Source: Histidinibacterium lentulum (lineage in GTDB: Bacteria > Pseudomonadota > Alphaproteobacteria > Rhodobacterales > Rhodobacteraceae). Taken from it: DNA of 64,000 bases. Made by a program: the position numbers and the translations under genes. The number at the start of each line of letters is the position of its first letter. Position 1 is the first letter of the stretch. The notes beneath the pieces are model-generated. The model was given only the letters and a program-made list of their open reading frames with translations, was not told the DNA's origin and did no database searches. Shown one piece after another: positions 61,155-64,000 of this stretch. The stretch lies in the NCBI RefSeq assembly GCF_003789055.1, contig NZ_ML119084.1, forward strand, positions 1 to 64,000, written 5' to 3'.

Positions 61155-61877
61155 ATGGAAATCCTGCAGTCGCACATGCCCGAGGAGCTGATCGCCGCGG
61201 CGGCCCGGCCCCTGCCGAAGATGGCGCCGGTGGAGGGCCCGTGGGTGACCGTGGACGACGCCTGGGCCGCGCAGGTGGCGGAGCGGCGGAGGCTGATGGC
61301 GGAGCGGCCCGAGCAGGTCCTGGCGGTGGAGCCCGGCGCGGAGGAGGCACTGGCGGCGCTGCTGGAGGCGGCGCGAGCGGGGCTTGCCGCGCATCCGGTC
61401 TTTGCGGTGGAGGGGGACGCGGTGACCTGCCCGGACGGTCGGCAGGTCGTTCTCGATCCGGCGCGGGTGCTGGAGAGCCTGGGCGCGATCATGGCCGAGG
61501 ACCTCTGCGTGCTGGAACGGCGGGGGGAGGAGCATGTCCTGATCGCCGCGGGCCTGTGCTTTCCGGCGGGCTGGACCCTGGCGGAGAAGATCGGGCGACC
61601 GCTGATGCGGATTCACCGGCCGGTGCCACCCTATGACACGGAGGTCGGGCGGCGGGTGCAACGCTTGTTTGACGCCGTGCGGTCGGAGAGACCGATCTGG
61701 CGTGCGAATCTGCATGGCTACGACCGTGCCGACCTGTTCCTGCCGAGGCGGGAGGAGGAGCCGAAGCACAAGCTCAGGCAGGCGCCCCGGTTCCTTCGGG
61801 CGGAGCGGCAGACGGTCCTGCGGCTGACGGCGCAGGCGGTTCTCTTCGCGATCCACACCACCGTGGTGCGGGCGTGA
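61155..61877 (+). CDS. DUF3445 (heme-dependent oxidative N-demethylase-like) protein
   Basis: A 240-residue protein of the DUF3445/HODM family. WTLAEKIGRPLMRIHRPVPPYD, with conserved His and Arg, and the region LCFPAGW are shared with heme-dependent oxidative N-demethylases. ATG chosen; it opens MEILQSHMPEE. Such enzymes demethylate glycine betaine-type or dimethylamine-like compounds. It is divergent from the hydrolase-OsmC gene and its target amine is not known. Confidence 0.8.
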   Translation: MEILQSHMPEELIAAAARPLPKMAPVEGPWVTVDDAWAAQVAERRRLMAERPEQVLAVEPGAEEALAALLEAARAGLAAHPVFAVEGDAVTCPDGRQVVLDPARVLESLGAIMAEDLCVLERRGEEHVLIAAGLCFPAGWTLAEKIGRPLMRIHRPVPPYDTEVGRRVQRLFDAVRSERPIWRANLHGYDRADLFLPRREEEPKHKLRQAPRFLRAERQTVLRLTAQAVLFAIHTTVVRA

Positions 61878-61889
61878 CGGCGGGCCAGA

Positions 61890-62990
61890 TCAGATCAGGC
61901 TCAGCAGGGGACCGGCCTTCATCAGGGCGTGACCGAGACCGACCGCCGTCCCCGACAGGGCGAGCGCCCGGGCCGAGTGGATCAGGTTGGCGCGCCCGAG
62001 GCTGGCGTAGACGATCATCGCGCCGCCGATCGGGGGCATCAGGACCATGGCCGCGCCGTTGAGGGTCTGGGCCGCGAGGCGAATCGGGATCGAGGGAGTC
62101 TCGGGCATGGCGAGGGCCTCGCGGATCCCGGCGCGGAGCTGGGCCTCGGGATCGGGTGGGCGCTGCCGGATGAACTGTCCGTCCGGAGCGCAGAGGCGGT
62201 CGGCCAGCGTCTCGGGCGCCTCGAAGATGGAATTGGCGGCGACGCCGTAGCGGCGGCCCTGGGTGTCGTTCAGCTTCGGACGGAGCGGCGTGACGGGCTG
62301 AGCGGCGGCGGGCCGCGCGCGCTTCGTGCCGCGGCTGCGGGTCAGCTCGATCCGGGGTTTGCGGGGCGGGGCGCCCGACGTGATCCGGGGGCGGCGGGGC
62401 AGCGGAACGGCCTCCGCGGCGGGGAGCACCTCTGCGTCGAGGATGATGGCGTTCTCGGAGCCGGCCCCCATGGCTTGCAGGAACGCCGGCGCCGAATTGG
62501 CGGCCAGGAGACCCTGCCGCGCGAAATCGTCCCCGAAGTCGGTGTGGGGCGGGTGGAGGGAATCGAGTACGGCATCGTAGATGTCCTCGTCGAACCCGCC
62601 GGAGCGCTCGGTCCGCTGCACGTCGAGACAGGTCTGCCCTTCCTCGATGCGCCGAACGAGGAACTGGCCGAGCTTCTGCCGGTTGCGGGTCGCCTCCTGA
62701 TCGAGGTCGAGCGGATGGGTCGTGGTCAGGGCGAGGATCAGGGCGACCGCGCCGTCAGGATGGCCCGGCGCGGGCCAGCCCGGCCGCTCCATGTCGCAGA
62801 AACCCACCGAGACGGTGAGCCGGTCCAGGCTGAAGCGGACGAAATCGTCGAACACGCGGCTCCGGCGGAAGCTACCCGCGCTGGATTGCGAGAGCGTCTC
62901 CTCGAGGTCGGAGCAGATCTGCGGGAAGACCGGGCGCGCGTCCCGGTCGAGAGCGAGGGTGATGAGCGTGGTCCGGGTCGTCATCTGCAT
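61890..62990 (-). CDS. Hypothetical protein with C-terminal hydrophobic helices
   Basis: A 366-residue protein of no family I recognise. The first 200 residues are a mixed alpha/beta soluble part, then an Arg/Pro-rich linker (RPRITSGAPPRKPRIELTRS), and the last 70 residues contain two hydrophobic stretches (QTLNGAAMVLMPPIGGAMIV and LALSGTAVGLGHALMKAG) that could be membrane helices. Two in-frame ATGs two codons apart are possible starts; neither has a clear ribosome site. It lies convergent to the DUF3445 gene, with 12 bases between stops. Confidence 0.7.
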   Translation of the reverse strand: MQMTTRTTLITLALDRDARPVFPQICSDLEETLSQSSAGSFRRSRVFDDFVRFSLDRLTVSVGFCDMERPGWPAPGHPDGAVALILALTTTHPLDLDQEATRNRQKLGQFLVRRIEEGQTCLDVQRTERSGGFDEDIYDAVLDSLHPPHTDFGDDFARQGLLAANSAPAFLQAMGAGSENAIILDAEVLPAAEAVPLPRRPRITSGAPPRKPRIELTRSRGTKRARPAAAQPVTPLRPKLNDTQGRRYGVAANSIFEAPETLADRLCAPDGQFIRQRPPDPEAQLRAGIREALAMPETPSIPIRLAAQTLNGAAMVLMPPIGGAMIVYASLGRANLIHSARALALSGTAVGLGHALMKAGPLLSLI

Positions 62991-63205
62991 TTCGAGGGTC
63001 CCATGGCAGCAACCGATTTCCGATGTTGTCGGTGTGACAGGCAAGTTCGGCGCTCGAAGGGTCGGACTGGGGCCTTTTTGGAAACGGTTTACCACAGTTT
63101 TGCCCCGGATGACGAAACGGTAGGGCGCGGGTCCGGGGATTGTCCTTGCGTAATCCCTGCGGCGTATGACCTGGCGGAAACAGAAAGGGGGTGGGACCGG
63201 GCGCG

Positions 63206-63231
63206 AAAAAGGGCGCCCTGAGGCGCCCTTT
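63206..63231 (-). terminator. Rho-independent terminator of glnA
   Basis: On the minus strand, ten-base arms AAAGGGCGCC and GGCGCCCTTT around four bases are followed by a run of T (AAAAA on the plus strand). It lies 24 bp beyond the glnA stop. Confidence 0.85.
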
Positions 63232-63254
63232 CCCGGTGCAACTGCCGCTCGGGA

Positions 63255-64000
63255 TCAGCAGCTGTAGTAAAGCTTGAACTCGATCGGGTGGGGCGTGTGC
63301 TCGTAGGCGTAGATCTCTTCCCACTTGAGATCCATGTAGCCCTGGATCTGGTCCTTGGTGAAGACGTCGCCGGCGAGCAGGAACTCGTGGTCGGCGGCGA
63401 GGCTCTCCATCGCTTCGCGCAGGGAGGCGCAGACGGTGGGGATGCCCTCGAGCTCTTCGGGGGGCAGATCGTAGAGGTCCTTGTCCATCGCGTCGCCGGG
63501 ATTGATCTTGTTCCTGATCCCGTCGATGCCTGCCATCAGCAGCGCCGCGAAGGCGAGGTAGGGGTTCGCGGACGGGTCGGGGAAGCGGGCCTCGACGCGC
63601 TTGGCCTTCGGGCTTTCCGCCCACGGGATCCGGACGCAGCCCGAGCGGTTGCGCGCGGAATAGGCGCGCAGAACCGGGGCCTCGAAGCCCGGAATCAGAC
63701 GCTTGTAGGAGTTCGTCGACGGGTTGGTGAAGGCGTTCAGCGTCTTGGCGTGCTTCAGGATGCCGCCGATGAAGAAGAGCGCCTCGTCCGAGAGATCGGC
63801 GTACTTGTCGCCCGCGAAGAGCGGCTTGCCGTCCTTCCAGATCGACATGTTGACGTGCATGCCGGTGCCGTTGTCGCCGGCGATCGGCTTCGGCATGAAG
63901 GTCGCCGTCTTGCCGTAGGCCTGCGCCACGTTGTGGATGACGTACTTGTACTTCTGCAGCTCGTCGGCCTGCTTGGTGAGCGTGCCGAAGATGAGGCCGA
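63255..64000 (-). CDS. glnA: Glutamine synthetase, type I, C-terminal part
   Basis: The C-terminal 247 residues of a GlnA; the 5' end is beyond the right edge. [20 protein letters not shown] carries the His of the ammonia/glutamate site, [14 protein letters not shown] and [13 protein letters not shown] are the substrate loops, [20 protein letters not shown] is next, and the adenylylation-type region appears as [10 protein letters not shown]. The protein ends [16 protein letters not shown], typical of alphaproteobacterial GlnA. It assimilates ammonia; the glnB gene usually found upstream would lie outside. A terminator follows. Confidence 0.96.
   Translation of the reverse strand, partial: GLIFGTLTKQADELQKYKYVIHNVAQAYGKTATFMPKPIAGDNGTGMHVNMSIWKDGKPLFAGDKYADLSDEALFFIGGILKHAKTLNAFTNPSTNSYKRLIPGFEAPVLRAYSARNRSGCVRIPWAESPKAKRVEARFPDPSANPYLAFAALLMAGIDGIRNKINPGDAMDKDLYDLPPEELEGIPTVCASLREAMESLAADHEFLLAGDVFTKDQIQGYMDLKWEEIYAYEHTPHPIEFKLYYSC

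Overview
The window is very GC-rich, densely coded chromosomal DNA from an alphaproteobacterium. The gene content points to Rhodobacteraceae (Roseobacter group): an Fe-type SodB, yajC-secD-secF followed by a ccmABCDG cluster, TTT-type transporters, a LuxI/LuxR quorum-sensing locus, DUF6314, a fused hydrolase-OsmC protein and many GTG starts with ATGA/GTGA overlaps. Genus is not resolved. I saw no tRNA, rRNA, CRISPR array or prophage.

Region 1 (1-10.7 kb) is one long minus-strand catabolic operon: a tripartite tricarboxylate transporter (tctC-tctB-tctA), an amidohydrolase, a Gfo/Idh/MocA oxidoreductase, a thiolase, a BadI/MenB-like enoyl-CoA hydratase, a two-subunit CoA-transferase, a CaiB/BaiF CoA-transferase and a VOC-family gene. 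An IS66-family element, whose right end occupies the first 127 bases, has cut the last gene. The operon probably imports and degrades a carboxylic acid through CoA thioesters; its substrate is unknown. Three stacked inverted repeats precede it.

Region 2 (11-25.3 kb) holds a glycosyltransferase/glycosyltransferase/sulfotransferase operon, sodB, a small hydrophilic protein with a host-attachment-family protein, RarD, a LOG-family phosphoribohydrolase, a LysM protein with seven 87-bp tandem repeats, a receiver-only response regulator, an acyl-CoA dehydrogenase, an Atm1-type ABC exporter and a DUF481 outer-membrane protein. Region 3 (25.3-32.1 kb) carries an MFS exporter and an RND pump with its adaptor. 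Three copies of one 18-bp palindrome sit in front of these two efflux units, which suggests a single TetR-type regulator encoded elsewhere.

Region 4 (32.2-48.5 kb) is mostly housekeeping: yfgM-bamB-der, a membrane protein, serS, a large pentapeptide-repeat membrane protein, yajC-secD-secF, ccmABCDG and a diheme cytochrome c. Between yajC and secD lies a gene for a secreted protein that resembles only the P1 head of SecD. Region 5 (48.6-64 kb) has acnA, a DUF1223 protein, an LpxL-type acyltransferase, an isolated divergent fliG, a small secreted Cys-containing protein that seems to start at ATA, and a quorum-sensing locus. That locus comprises an AHL-binding-domain-only LuxR homologue divergent from a full LuxR and luxI. 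It is followed by purB, DUF6314, bioY, the hydrolase-OsmC fusion, a DUF3445 protein, an unknown protein and the 3' part of glnA.
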